NCBI GenBank assembly: GCA_937896265.1 | Contig: CALBMD010000307.1 | Span: 1-15,536, forward strand | DNA: 15,536 nucleotides | Direction of reading: 5' to 3' | Origin: an uncultured Pseudomonadota bacterium | GTDB taxonomy: Bacteria > Bdellovibrionota_B > Oligoflexia > Oligoflexales > Bog-1112 | In this document: positions 7,552 through 14,683 of the stretch, one piece after another | How positions within the stretch are numbered: position 1 is the stretch's first letter | Layout of the letters: every line of letters begins with the position of its first letter | Notes under the pieces: generated by a model | Told to the model about the DNA's origin: nothing | What the model saw: only the letters and a program-made list of their open reading frames with translations | The model's database searches: none | Translations under genes and position numbers: made by a program

Positions 7552-10500
7552 AAAAGCTACTTGCAATATTCGCACTAGTTTTAGCTGGCTTAGTATCCTG
7601 CGGTAAAGGCGACGGATATCTTGCAAAAACATTATTTATTTTCGATAAAACTAAGGATGTTTTCGTTCATGTTAACATTCTCTTTAAAATCGCTGAAGAT
7701 ACAGGACCCACAGTCACCAGTGAAACGCGTAAATTTCATTTACACGCTTATATGCAAGGCGCGGAAGATACCGTTGAAGTGCCCATCGGTTTTCCTGGTT
7801 CGGCAGCAGAAACAGGTCTTCTAGTGTCTTTAGAGGATGTAAAAAAAGATTTTGACGCATTTTTGCAGGTACCAACAGAACTTTTGAGCACGGATGGTTA
7901 TTCATTCCGCTTCGAATTAGTCTCTGCCGACACCACGCTAACTGATTCAGATTCAAACTCTCTAGCGGCACTGCGTTCTGGCATCCTTCCAGGAAAAGCA
8001 CCTACTGACAACCCTGTTGATCTTTCTTTAATTACAACTCTTAGCTATGAGCTTGTGCGCGACGTTGTAGCCGGAGATTTTAGCACCACTGCTCTGGATA
8101 CCTACAAACAACTGCTTAGCGTTCTTGAAACCACGCTGACAGAAGTTGAACAAAGCGCACGCACCGACGTAACTACCGATCTTAACACCTATTCGTCTGC
8201 AATAAAAAATGGCCTGCTTTATAAAATAATTAATGACCAAACCTTGCAAGGACAAGTTGTTAGTGCTTTGCAGCCAACTTCAGATAGCAAAACATCAAGC
8301 AAAGCGGAGATTGCAGAAAATCTAGCGAATAAGTTTACCGAAACTCTGAAAACCTATTCCAAAGATGTAAAAAGCACCCTAGGTACATCAACGACTGAGC
8401 AATACAAGATATTTAAAGACAATATTATTGATACAAATGTCTCTTCAAAAATCGATTCTGGCACTAGCATCGTGTTTACCCCCGCAGGCATCGCATTTAC
8501 CGATACCGACGGTAGCATAAACATCGGCGGTACAGTGACGGTAACCAAACCAGCAGTGACTGGCGGTATCACCGGTTATGCGATTTATTTTGGTGGTTCA
8601 GACAAATCAAAGAGCAAAGTCCAGCTTGCTGGCAAAATTGATGCGACAACTAATTCTTTGACACTTACTATTGCTGCAGGAACAGCTCTTCCCGACGGCA
8701 GTACTTACTTTTGGGTTTATCCTTTAGTAAATACCACTGAGATCGATGTTCCGGCATCCGTATTGATTACCAATCTAATCAATACATTAGGTTATACTGT
8801 CACCTCATCTGGTCAAAACCTTACAATCACACCATCAGCAGCGCAGACGGTTAATGCAGGTGAAAAGGTCACCTTAGAAGTTATACCTGCGAGTGGTTAC
8901 TCTATTTCAGCTACAGTTACAGGGACTTGCCCTGCCGGTTCATGGGAAGCCGCGTTCACGTCTGCAAGCCGTGTTTATACAACTGGTGCAATCATTGCAA
9001 GTTGCACTGTCATTTTTGCTGCAACCGCGACTTCTCAGAGTCATTCCGTAACACCATCGATTACGAACGGCACCGTTGATCCGTCGACGGTACAAACAGT
9101 CCAACATGGCGCAACTAAGCGTTTTGAGGTCACTTACAATGCCAGCTATAACAAAGGTAGTGTGAGTGGAACCTGTCCAGCTGGTTCTTGGGATCCAGAG
9201 CTTACAATGAACGTCGGAGGTGCTACAACAACTTTGGGCTATACTACCGGCGCCATCGTCGCTGATTGTACCGTAGTGTTTGCACCCACACCAGTAACCT
9301 ACACGGTTACACCATCAGGAACTAACTTAACCCTGAGCCCAAACACAGCTCAGACGGTGAATCTCAACGCGACAACTTCGTTTACTGTAACTCCTGCTTC
9401 GGGGTATAGAGTAAGCACGACAGTCACAGGCACTTGCCCTGCTGGCTCTTGGTCTGGCGTCTTGACACCGTCAAGTGATGTCTATACAACTGGAGCAATT
9501 TCCTCAAATTGCACAGTTATATTCTCTGCTGTGCAAACACATACAGTCACGACAACCGGCAGTTCAAACGTCTCGATCAACTACACCTCACGCACTGTTG
9601 ATCATAATTCAATCACAACTTTCACCGTTACCCCAAACAGCGGTATGACATTAAATTACACAAACGTCACTGTCACAGGTGGCTGCGATGGAGATTGGCC
9701 AGCATTTAAACAATCGCTGATCTCAGGTGGCACAACTTATACAACAGGCAGCGTTACAGCCGATTGTAATATTGTCTTCAGAGCAGGTTATACCATCAGA
9801 TCTAATGACTCTACGAACGTAACAGTAAGCCCAAGCGGTACACAGTATGTATCTGCGGGAGATACGCCAAGCTTTACTGTTACTGCAGACTCTGGCTATG
9901 ACCTGACTACAAACCAGACAGGTACTTGCACTGGTTCGTGGTCTTCACCGCCATTTTCGCCACTTATGTCAGGAGATACCTATACTCTCGACCCAGTGAA
10001 TGCGAGCTGTACCCTCATTTTTTCCGCAACCGCGCCATGCCTTAAAGAGGGCTATATATCAACGATTTGCGCGTTAGAAGATGATTCTGAATATGCGAAA
10101 GAAGATTTAGTATTCAATCTTGACGCGACCCGCGCAAAAAACAGCACTGATGCTTATGTGGAAGGTGGCTGCGAGGATGATCAGCTTTCTTGGTTTGACG
10201 GAGTCACAAAGAATGAGCCAGCCGCTCTTGCTGAATTCAATGATTGCAACGCGCACAAAGGATGGACCGGTAAAGGCAGTAAAATGGATCCATTTAAGCT
10301 TACCTTTATTGGAAAAGCGAACACACATGTTGTCGTACCAGATAACGGCAAGATGCATCCTGAAGAGCTAAGTCTGGTAACCTGGATTAACATTCCAGAA
10401 AAAAGTGAAAACGGCGCGATCATGACAAAAAGCGATGAAAGAAATGGCTGGGGTTTGCGGCTAAATAATAAGCATTATGAGTTCCTGCTTTGGAAACATC

Positions 10501-10820
10501 AGCTACGCTACTCCTTGCTTAGCAAGGATCCTATTAAACCAGGACTCCAGCAAGTAGTCGCCAGCTATGATGGTCATGTTCAAAGAATCTACGTGAATGG
10601 GGTATTACAAGCCGAGCTTCATCTTAATGATATCGGAGAGTTACCAAGTAATACAAACCCGGTAATCATTGGTCGTAACTCGGATGAAGCGGATGCTTCG
10701 CTTGGCTTCACAGGTTCGATCAGCGCTGCAAGACTTTATAAACGAGCTCTAACGGCCAGAGAAGTATCCGAACTCTGCTCAAGAGCTCAAGGAAAGTATT
10801 CTGTAGTCTGCGCAAAATAA
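7548..10820 (+). CDS. Large outer membrane lipoprotein with InlB-like repeats and a LamG domain
   Basis: A 1090-aa lipoprotein. MKKLLAIFALVLAGLVSC has a lipobox (LVSC, acylated Cys18), and Gly at +2 points to the outer membrane. Residues 25-130 are a beta-rich domain. Residues 160-300 are largely helical and Thr/Lys/Asp-rich. Residues 305-405 form another beta domain. Residues about 415-829 are five tandem repeats of 80-86 aa resembling divergent InlB B-repeats. Residues about 850-1075 form a LamG/concanavalin-like domain (SLVTWINIP, VVASYDG, RIYVNGVL, GSISAARLYKRALTAREV), a fold that commonly binds sugars or proteins. The start overlaps the upstream stop as ATGA and has GAGG just ahead. With the OmpA-like partner it may form a peptidoglycan-anchored surface complex used in adhesion or prey/host contact; the partnership is inferred from coupling only. 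No enzyme motif is visible. Confidence 0.9.
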   Translation: MKKLLAIFALVLAGLVSCGKGDGYLAKTLFIFDKTKDVFVHVNILFKIAEDTGPTVTSETRKFHLHAYMQGAEDTVEVPIGFPGSAAETGLLVSLEDVKKDFDAFLQVPTELLSTDGYSFRFELVSADTTLTDSDSNSLAALRSGILPGKAPTDNPVDLSLITTLSYELVRDVVAGDFSTTALDTYKQLLSVLETTLTEVEQSARTDVTTDLNTYSSAIKNGLLYKIINDQTLQGQVVSALQPTSDSKTSSKAEIAENLANKFTETLKTYSKDVKSTLGTSTTEQYKIFKDNIIDTNVSSKIDSGTSIVFTPAGIAFTDTDGSINIGGTVTVTKPAVTGGITGYAIYFGGSDKSKSKVQLAGKIDATTNSLTLTIAAGTALPDGSTYFWVYPLVNTTEIDVPASVLITNLINTLGYTVTSSGQNLTITPSAAQTVNAGEKVTLEVIPASGYSISATVTGTCPAGSWEAAFTSASRVYTTGAIIASCTVIFAATATSQSHSVTPSITNGTVDPSTVQTVQHGATKRFEVTYNASYNKGSVSGTCPAGSWDPELTMNVGGATTTLGYTTGAIVADCTVVFAPTPVTYTVTPSGTNLTLSPNTAQTVNLNATTSFTVTPASGYRVSTTVTGTCPAGSWSGVLTPSSDVYTTGAISSNCTVIFSAVQTHTVTTTGSSNVSINYTSRTVDHNSITTFTVTPNSGMTLNYTNVTVTGGCDGDWPAFKQSLISGGTTYTTGSVTADCNIVFRAGYTIRSNDSTNVTVSPSGTQYVSAGDTPSFTVTADSGYDLTTNQTGTCTGSWSSPPFSPLMSGDTYTLDPVNASCTLIFSATAPCLKEGYISTICALEDDSEYAKEDLVFNLDATRAKNSTDAYVEGGCEDDQLSWFDGVTKNEPAALAEFNDCNAHKGWTGKGSKMDPFKLTFIGKANTHVVVPDNGKMHPEELSLVTWINIPEKSENGAIMTKSDERNGWGLRLNNKHYEFLLWKHQLRYSLLSKDPIKPGLQQVVASYDGHVQRIYVNGVLQAELHLNDIGELPSNTNPVIIGRNSDEADASLGFTGSISAARLYKRALTAREVSELCSRAQGKYSVVCAK
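8790..10034 (+). repeat. Five tandem InlB-like repeats within the lipoprotein gene
   Basis: Repeats cover residues about 415-493, 497-582, 584-663, 664-747 and 748-829. The common pattern is YTVTPSG, a TV(N)AG turn, SFTVTPASGY, a VTGTCPAGSW segment, VYTTGAI, then a CTVIFSA ending. Each repeat holds exactly one Cys pair (461/486, 543/574, 630/655, 713/740, 794/821), 25-31 residues apart, suggesting one disulfide per unit. Repeats 1-3 keep CPAGSW; repeats 4 and 5 have diverged to CDGDW and CTGSW. Nucleotide divergence between copies is high, so the array is old rather than recently expanded. Confidence 0.85.
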
Positions 10821-11591
10821 AGCAACATTGTGGAGTTGTGCTTTACCAAAAGCGGCTACAAATACCATCACTTTATTCTCTTCCAAGATATATCGAGTGC
10901 CTTCAGCCTAGGTTGCTCTTGCCCCATATCCCTGATTGGCCTTATCGTTACCTCGGATCCATCACCGAGATCACCATATGACAGGATGTGGACTTCCCCA
11001 GAAAGGGTGGACAGTCAATGAGCGGCAACATGAACTTTCATCCACTACCTCCTGCCGACTTTACCGGCGCATCTCAAGCTAGGGTATACGTCAAATTGAC
11101 ATAAAAAATCGGTTCGGTCCTATTTGCTTTTTTAGGTTTAGATTTTTAGACTCAAAAAATATTGACAAGGATGACCGCGAGGTCTTATCAATTGAAACTT
11201 GGATCTTGATTGACTCATCGCCTTGAGTAGCGACTTCGTCTTAAGGCAAAAAGATCATTTGCGGCATTACTTTGGCTGCCAAAATCCAAGCTCAAAAAAT
11301 TCATAGGCGGCAAGAAAACTGAATCTGCTTTTTAGCAATTTGGCTTCTTATACATTATTTTTTAACATCGAGTTTCCAATGGATGGATAATGGACAATTT
11401 AGTGATAACTCCTTAAAGCCTTTTTTTGAGAATGGGGTTCATACAGGTCAAAGATAGACTCAGTCTCATCTGATATTAGGAACCTAGAGCGTAACTTACG
11501 TGATAGCGGTATCCGTGAAAATTTTTACATGCTAATTACTGACTAGGGCTTACGCATCTAAATTCTAGCAACAGCAAAGATGAGGTTTTAG
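10821..11591. other. Long stretch without a supported gene
   Basis: About 770 bases. Short frames on both strands are broken by stops, and none has a convincing start or family motif. The first 280 bases are richer in G+C and contain open but unrecognised segments on both strands, for example VDFPRKGGQSMSGNMN on the plus strand near 10989-11030. They could be decayed mobile or coding DNA. From 11100 onward the sequence is AT-rich with many stops. A weak hairpin (AAAGCA ... TGCTTT, 10819-10844) overlaps the end of the lipoprotein gene but has no T-tract, so it is not called a terminator. Confidence 0.5.
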
Positions 11592-11684
11592 AAGAAATCA
11601 GCAGTGCTGAGTGGGTGCCGCCCAAAGTTAACTCAACAACAGCAAAAAGAAATAATCAGCATCTGTAGGGACTTTAATAATGGA
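11592..11684 (+). pseudogene. Relic of a serine resolvase C-terminal HTH start
   Basis: A short open segment after a TAG (11589-11591) reads KKSAVLSGCRPKLTQQQQ, then KEIISICRDFNNG. This matches the junction between catalytic and DNA-binding domains of Tn3-type resolvases, where GGRPKLTPEQ-like residues lead into the first HTH helix. The second and third helices are absent: similarity stops where the next gene begins (ATG 11680). No catalytic part precedes it; that part of a resolvase exists as a pseudogene at 5608-6021 on the other strand. The call rests on roughly 25 residues. Confidence 0.5.
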
Positions 11685-12918
11685 ATCATCTCCAGGAACG
11701 AAAACGCATTTGGGGCGAAGTTTTTCATATCAAATTCTGTCTCCCTTAGTATTCATCTTTTCACTACTTCAATTCAGTGCCTATGCCACAATCTCAGAGG
11801 CTGTGCAGCAGGAGCTTTTGGCCGAATGCAAAAAGGTACATTTCTTCAACAAAGAGCCTAGACTAGTGGACGAGTTTATCGCAAACCTCTTGTTACACGC
11901 CCCTCTGATTGATCAAAGTCATAGTGAGACTTTCGAGAACCTTGTAGCCCAGCAGCCGGATTTCGTAGGAAATACCAATAGCGGTGATGATCTCTATTCC
12001 AACGTTGAGTTAATAGGAGCCGGAGGTCAAGCTTTCGTCTTTGGTGCGAATTTAAAATATGATCGGCCCAATCTCGGGTTGAAAGCTGGAGATCGGATTG
12101 CACTAAGACCAAATACACTATCAGTGGAGGCAGAAGAATGGGAAAACAGCAGAACATATTACAAAAAAACTTTAGATCGGGCTGCAGAAGTAATGATTAG
12201 AACCCATCAGTTGGCAGTCGGAACAGAAAATCAAAAACCTGTGAGTGAATTCTTTCCAAGAATTTATGGTATTTACTTCTCGAGGCGTGTTCCAGCTGAA
12301 AAAGTAAAAATTAACCCTAAATCGCCCAATTGGATTAAGAAACTTTTTGCTAATAATTTTGATGACGTCCCCTATTTCTATAACATAAACAAAATTCAAC
12401 AGCAGGTGGAAATGGAGTTGGTTGATGCCGATATGGAAGACTATTTCGAAAATAACAGGTCAATTCCAGATTCTATCATTTTTGAAACCAGTATCGGAAT
12501 CTGGGCCGGCGTATCCTTAGCGGGAGTCCAAGTACTGGATGCAAAGAGGAGAAACTTTGGAGTCAAAGGCGTAAACTACTATCGAGCCTATCATATTGGA
12601 AAGGAGGTTCTTTTATTTGAACCCGGTATCATTCCAAAAAGACTTGATCTGAATGACTGTAGACTACTTCTTTCATCCGAAGAAAGGGTATTATCAAGAC
12701 ATGATGGGCTGATATTTAATCCGGATACATATGGAATTTCAGAAGAAGCTCGTGACTTTTTGAGGGAACATAATAGATCAGATCCAGATTTCGTGTTTTT
12801 TAAACGACTGTTAAATTATTTTAGTAAATATATAGTTACAGAAAATAGCCTCAAGGCTATTCCAAATAATCTCGTAAAACACTTTCATATCCCGGACAAC
12901 TTCCTAAATGCCGAATAG
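11680..12918 (+). CDS. Secreted protein with protein-kinase-like motif order (possible pseudokinase)
   Basis: A 412-aa protein. ATG 11680 has AGGGA eight bases upstream; TTG 11710 is an alternative. Residues 13-36 form a signal peptide with likely cleavage after SAYA, so it acts outside the cytoplasm. From residue 109 the motifs follow kinase order: a glycine-rich loop LIGAGGQAFVFGA (111-123), a beta-3-like DRIALRP with Arg143 where kinases have Lys, a helix with several Glu (150-155), a hinge-like VEMELVDADMEDYF (243-256), and a catalytic-loop-like VLDAKRRNFGV (285-295), matching D-x-K-x-x-N with Asp287, Lys289 and Asn292. The position of DFG reads LLFEPG. With β3 Lys and DFG Asp both replaced, it may be a pseudokinase or an atypical kinase. 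The similarity is by eye. It starts inside a resolvase relic, so its position may be recent. The signal peptide suggests a periplasmic or effector role. Confidence 0.75.
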   Translation: MESSPGTKTHLGRSFSYQILSPLVFIFSLLQFSAYATISEAVQQELLAECKKVHFFNKEPRLVDEFIANLLLHAPLIDQSHSETFENLVAQQPDFVGNTNSGDDLYSNVELIGAGGQAFVFGANLKYDRPNLGLKAGDRIALRPNTLSVEAEEWENSRTYYKKTLDRAAEVMIRTHQLAVGTENQKPVSEFFPRIYGIYFSRRVPAEKVKINPKSPNWIKKLFANNFDDVPYFYNINKIQQQVEMELVDADMEDYFENNRSIPDSIIFETSIGIWAGVSLAGVQVLDAKRRNFGVKGVNYYRAYHIGKEVLLFEPGIIPKRLDLNDCRLLLSSEERVLSRHDGLIFNPDTYGISEEARDFLREHNRSDPDFVFFKRLLNYFSKYIVTENSLKAIPNNLVKHFHIPDNFLNAE

Positions 12919-13055
12919 GCCTATGTGGCTATATTTGGATCTAAAGACAGTTGGTATAACCCGATTAGCTATCTCTATAACTCAAACCCGAATTTCTAGT
13001 CGGTTGCTGCTGCGTTACTGTGTCGTGATGGTTACCCGGATAATGCGAAACAGAT

Positions 13056-13107
13056 CCCCGACGCGCCTACGGCGCAGGGGATGACATGAAAAGCCTCCTG
13101 TCATCCC
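13056..13107. repeat. Compound palindromic (REP-like) element
   Basis: There are two nested or competing hairpins. The first has CCCC (13056-13059) pairing with GGGG (13077-13080) and, inside, GCGCC (13063-13067) pairing with GGCGC (13071-13075) across a three-base loop. The second has GGGATGACA (13078-13086) as an exact reverse complement of TGTCATCCC (13099-13107). They share the GGG bases, so only one can form fully at a time. Such palindromic units with GGATGACA-type arms are commonly dispersed in multiple copies in bacterial genomes. Lying between convergent genes, it might also end transcription. Confidence 0.7.
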
Positions 13108-13422
13108 AGGCCGATTTTCTAAGTCGTTCTTTTAGAGCTTGCTCATTCATGCAGTCACCGCCAATCAATATTTACTTAAAGCGCTCGCAAAGGAATTATT
13201 TTTTGTCCAGGCTTATCGAAGGCTTGACACCCAACAATGAACAGAAAGAGTCCAAAAATATGACTGGGTTTGAAAAAGCAAATAAATGTGGGATTTTGAA
13301 GAAATCAAGAGGTGTAGGGCCAGTGGCCTAAATTTGGTGACGGCAGCCATTGTTTTATGAACGCGTCGCTAATGTTCTCCGCAGCCATTTCAATGCTGCT
13401 AATTCATGAGTAAAGCAAACAG

Positions 13423-13467
13423 ATCACCTGACGCCAGTCGGGCCGGTGCGGCACGACGGCTGGTGAT
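13423..13467. repeat. GC-rich hairpin in otherwise AT-rich intergenic DNA
   Basis: CCAGTCG (13434-13440) pairs with CGGCTGG (13457-13463) with one G-T wobble, plus inner GCC/GGC. ATCACC (13423-13428) can instead pair with GGTGAT (13462-13467). The core 13434-13463 is 24/30 G+C, far above its surroundings. It is not followed by a T-run. It could be a REP-type unit or a relic of foreign DNA. Confidence 0.45.
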
Positions 13468-13506
13468 GACCATGGCTCAATCGGATACCTCGGGTTCCTG
13501 GAAGGT

Positions 13507-14547
13507 TTATTCAGTTTCACCTGGATTGCCCCAGATGAAAGGAAACCTTGGTTCATCTGGATTATCGACTGAAGGCATTTCGAGTTTTTTGACTATATTC
13601 AAAATAGGTGTGCCTTTTATATGGCGAGCTGCTGGTAATTCACTTTGAATATAACGATCACTTTGATGCGGTATTTCAAAACGAATAATATAATGCACGG
13701 TAAATTTTTTCCTTTCTAACCCAGGAAGCACTTCTGACACAGCGGTATTATAGGCTTCAAGAGAATTTGGCCTCTCTGGTCCTGCATAGGATAAGTAGGA
13801 AGAAGTATCAGCTTGGCCATGCATATTCATAAAAAAAGGTTTGTTTCTGTAAGCGTTGACTGAAAGTCTGTTGAAATTTTGAAAAAATTTGAACCCCCAG
13901 TTTTCCTTTTCATGTGACCAATCATTAGCACGACCTCCAAAGCGCTTTCTATCATTGGTATTTGAAAGAAAACCAAATGCGTTGGTTTGCGAGAAGGCTT
14001 CTTTTCCAGAAACTGCATAACCGTCAGTATCATCATGTGGTAATAAAACCACTATTCTGGAAGACTTTACCTCTCGGATGCCGAAAAATCCGCCTGTGTT
14101 ATCGAGGATGCCTGGCTTTGTATAAAATAATAGGAAAGAATCTTTTTTACTAATGTCTACAGAACGGCAAGCTTGTAGACCTACAGCATCTGCCTTTTGC
14201 AAGATTATATCTGCATTTTTGGCAATAGGGTTCATTGCAAAGTTTTCAATAGATCGAGATCGATCAACGTGAGATTGCAGCTGATCAAAAAGGGCTGCAA
14301 GGTTGTTTACATCTTCGGTTTTAATGTCTTTTAATTTTTTCGATTTTCCATAAGCACATTGTAATAGTGACCAGACACTTTCTGTTCTCACCGAGTCTGG
14401 GCATATTGGAATACCATCACTAAATGTTTGATTTACATCTACCTGTCCGCATGAGTAAGCATTTCTTGCTTCTGCGAAGGCAGTGCCAACGATCGCCTCG
14501 TTGAGGGCTACAGTGCAGATCAATTTTAAAATCAATGATTTGTTCAC
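13507..14547 (-). CDS. Secreted protein of unknown function with His/Asp motifs
   Basis: An exported protein that I cannot place in a family; residue numbers below count from the upstream ATG at 14559. GTG 14547 (codon 5) has GAGG six bases upstream and gives a cleaner signal peptide (MNKSLILKLICTVA...); the ATG has no nearby Shine-Dalgarno. Cleavage is likely after GTAFA (residue 29). The mature protein has four Cys (37, 53, 68, 131), enough for two disulfides. The most striking segment is IVVLLPHDDTDGYAVSG (His175, Asp176, Asp177), with His216 in WSHE, His247 in FFMNMHGQAD and His298 after RFEIPH. These could form a metal or hydrolase site, which is inference. Conserved-looking basic and aromatic motifs such as SNTNDRKRFGGR also stand out. 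It lies 136 bases downstream of an MFS exporter gene on the same strand; co-transcription is possible but not shown. Confidence 0.8.
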   Translation of the reverse strand: MNKSLILKLICTVALNEAIVGTAFAEARNAYSCGQVDVNQTFSDGIPICPDSVRTESVWSLLQCAYGKSKKLKDIKTEDVNNLAALFDQLQSHVDRSRSIENFAMNPIAKNADIILQKADAVGLQACRSVDISKKDSFLLFYTKPGILDNTGGFFGIREVKSSRIVVLLPHDDTDGYAVSGKEAFSQTNAFGFLSNTNDRKRFGGRANDWSHEKENWGFKFFQNFNRLSVNAYRNKPFFMNMHGQADTSSYLSYAGPERPNSLEAYNTAVSEVLPGLERKKFTVHYIIRFEIPHQSDRYIQSELPAARHIKGTPILNIVKKLEMPSVDNPDEPRFPFIWGNPGETE

Positions 14548-14650
14548 AACCGACCTCATACAGTGAAAAGTTAGCCTTTCAAGTCACTGCTGGGCATCGG
14601 TTGTTTTTTAAAAACGTTTTTAACAATTTTGTAAGAGACTGTTTGCTTTG

Positions 14651-14666
14651 ATTTTTTTAAAAAAAT
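14651..14666. repeat. AT-only perfect palindrome between exporter and secreted-protein genes
   Basis: A, seven T, seven A, T forms a 16-bp perfect palindrome about 18 bases past the exporter stop. It may contribute to transcription termination or to the promoter of the next gene. No GC-rich stem is present, so it is not a classic terminator. Confidence 0.4.
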
Positions 14667-14683
14667 GAGAGGCATCTTATGTC

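Larger units (their letters stand above)
12919..13506. other. Intergenic stretch between two convergent genes
   Basis: About 590 bases with no supported gene. An 81-codon plus-strand frame (13086-13331) begins inside the palindromic repeat, has no ribosome binding site and looks fortuitous. The stretch holds a compound palindromic repeat (13056-13107) and an isolated GC-rich hairpin (13423-13467); the rest is featureless to me. A 10-bp palindrome ATAGGCCTAT lies at 12915-12924 over the stop codon of the upstream gene. Confidence 0.5.

Noticed and set aside
8790..10034. The repeat array as a CRISPR or recent tandem duplication
   Set aside because: The repetition is at protein level within one long frame; nucleotide identity between units is too low and unit lengths vary.
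11604..11861. An 85-codon plus-strand frame
   Set aside because: Only its first 27 codons resemble a protein (the resolvase HTH relic); the remainder is an out-of-frame reading of the kinase-like gene's signal peptide region.
13086..13331. An 81-codon plus-strand frame
   Set aside because: It begins inside the palindromic repeat, with no Shine-Dalgarno and no domain; the composition looks random.
13406..13648. An 80-codon plus-strand frame through the GC-rich island
   Set aside because: More than half of it is antisense to the 3' end of the secreted 350-aa gene, and no ribosome binding site is present.
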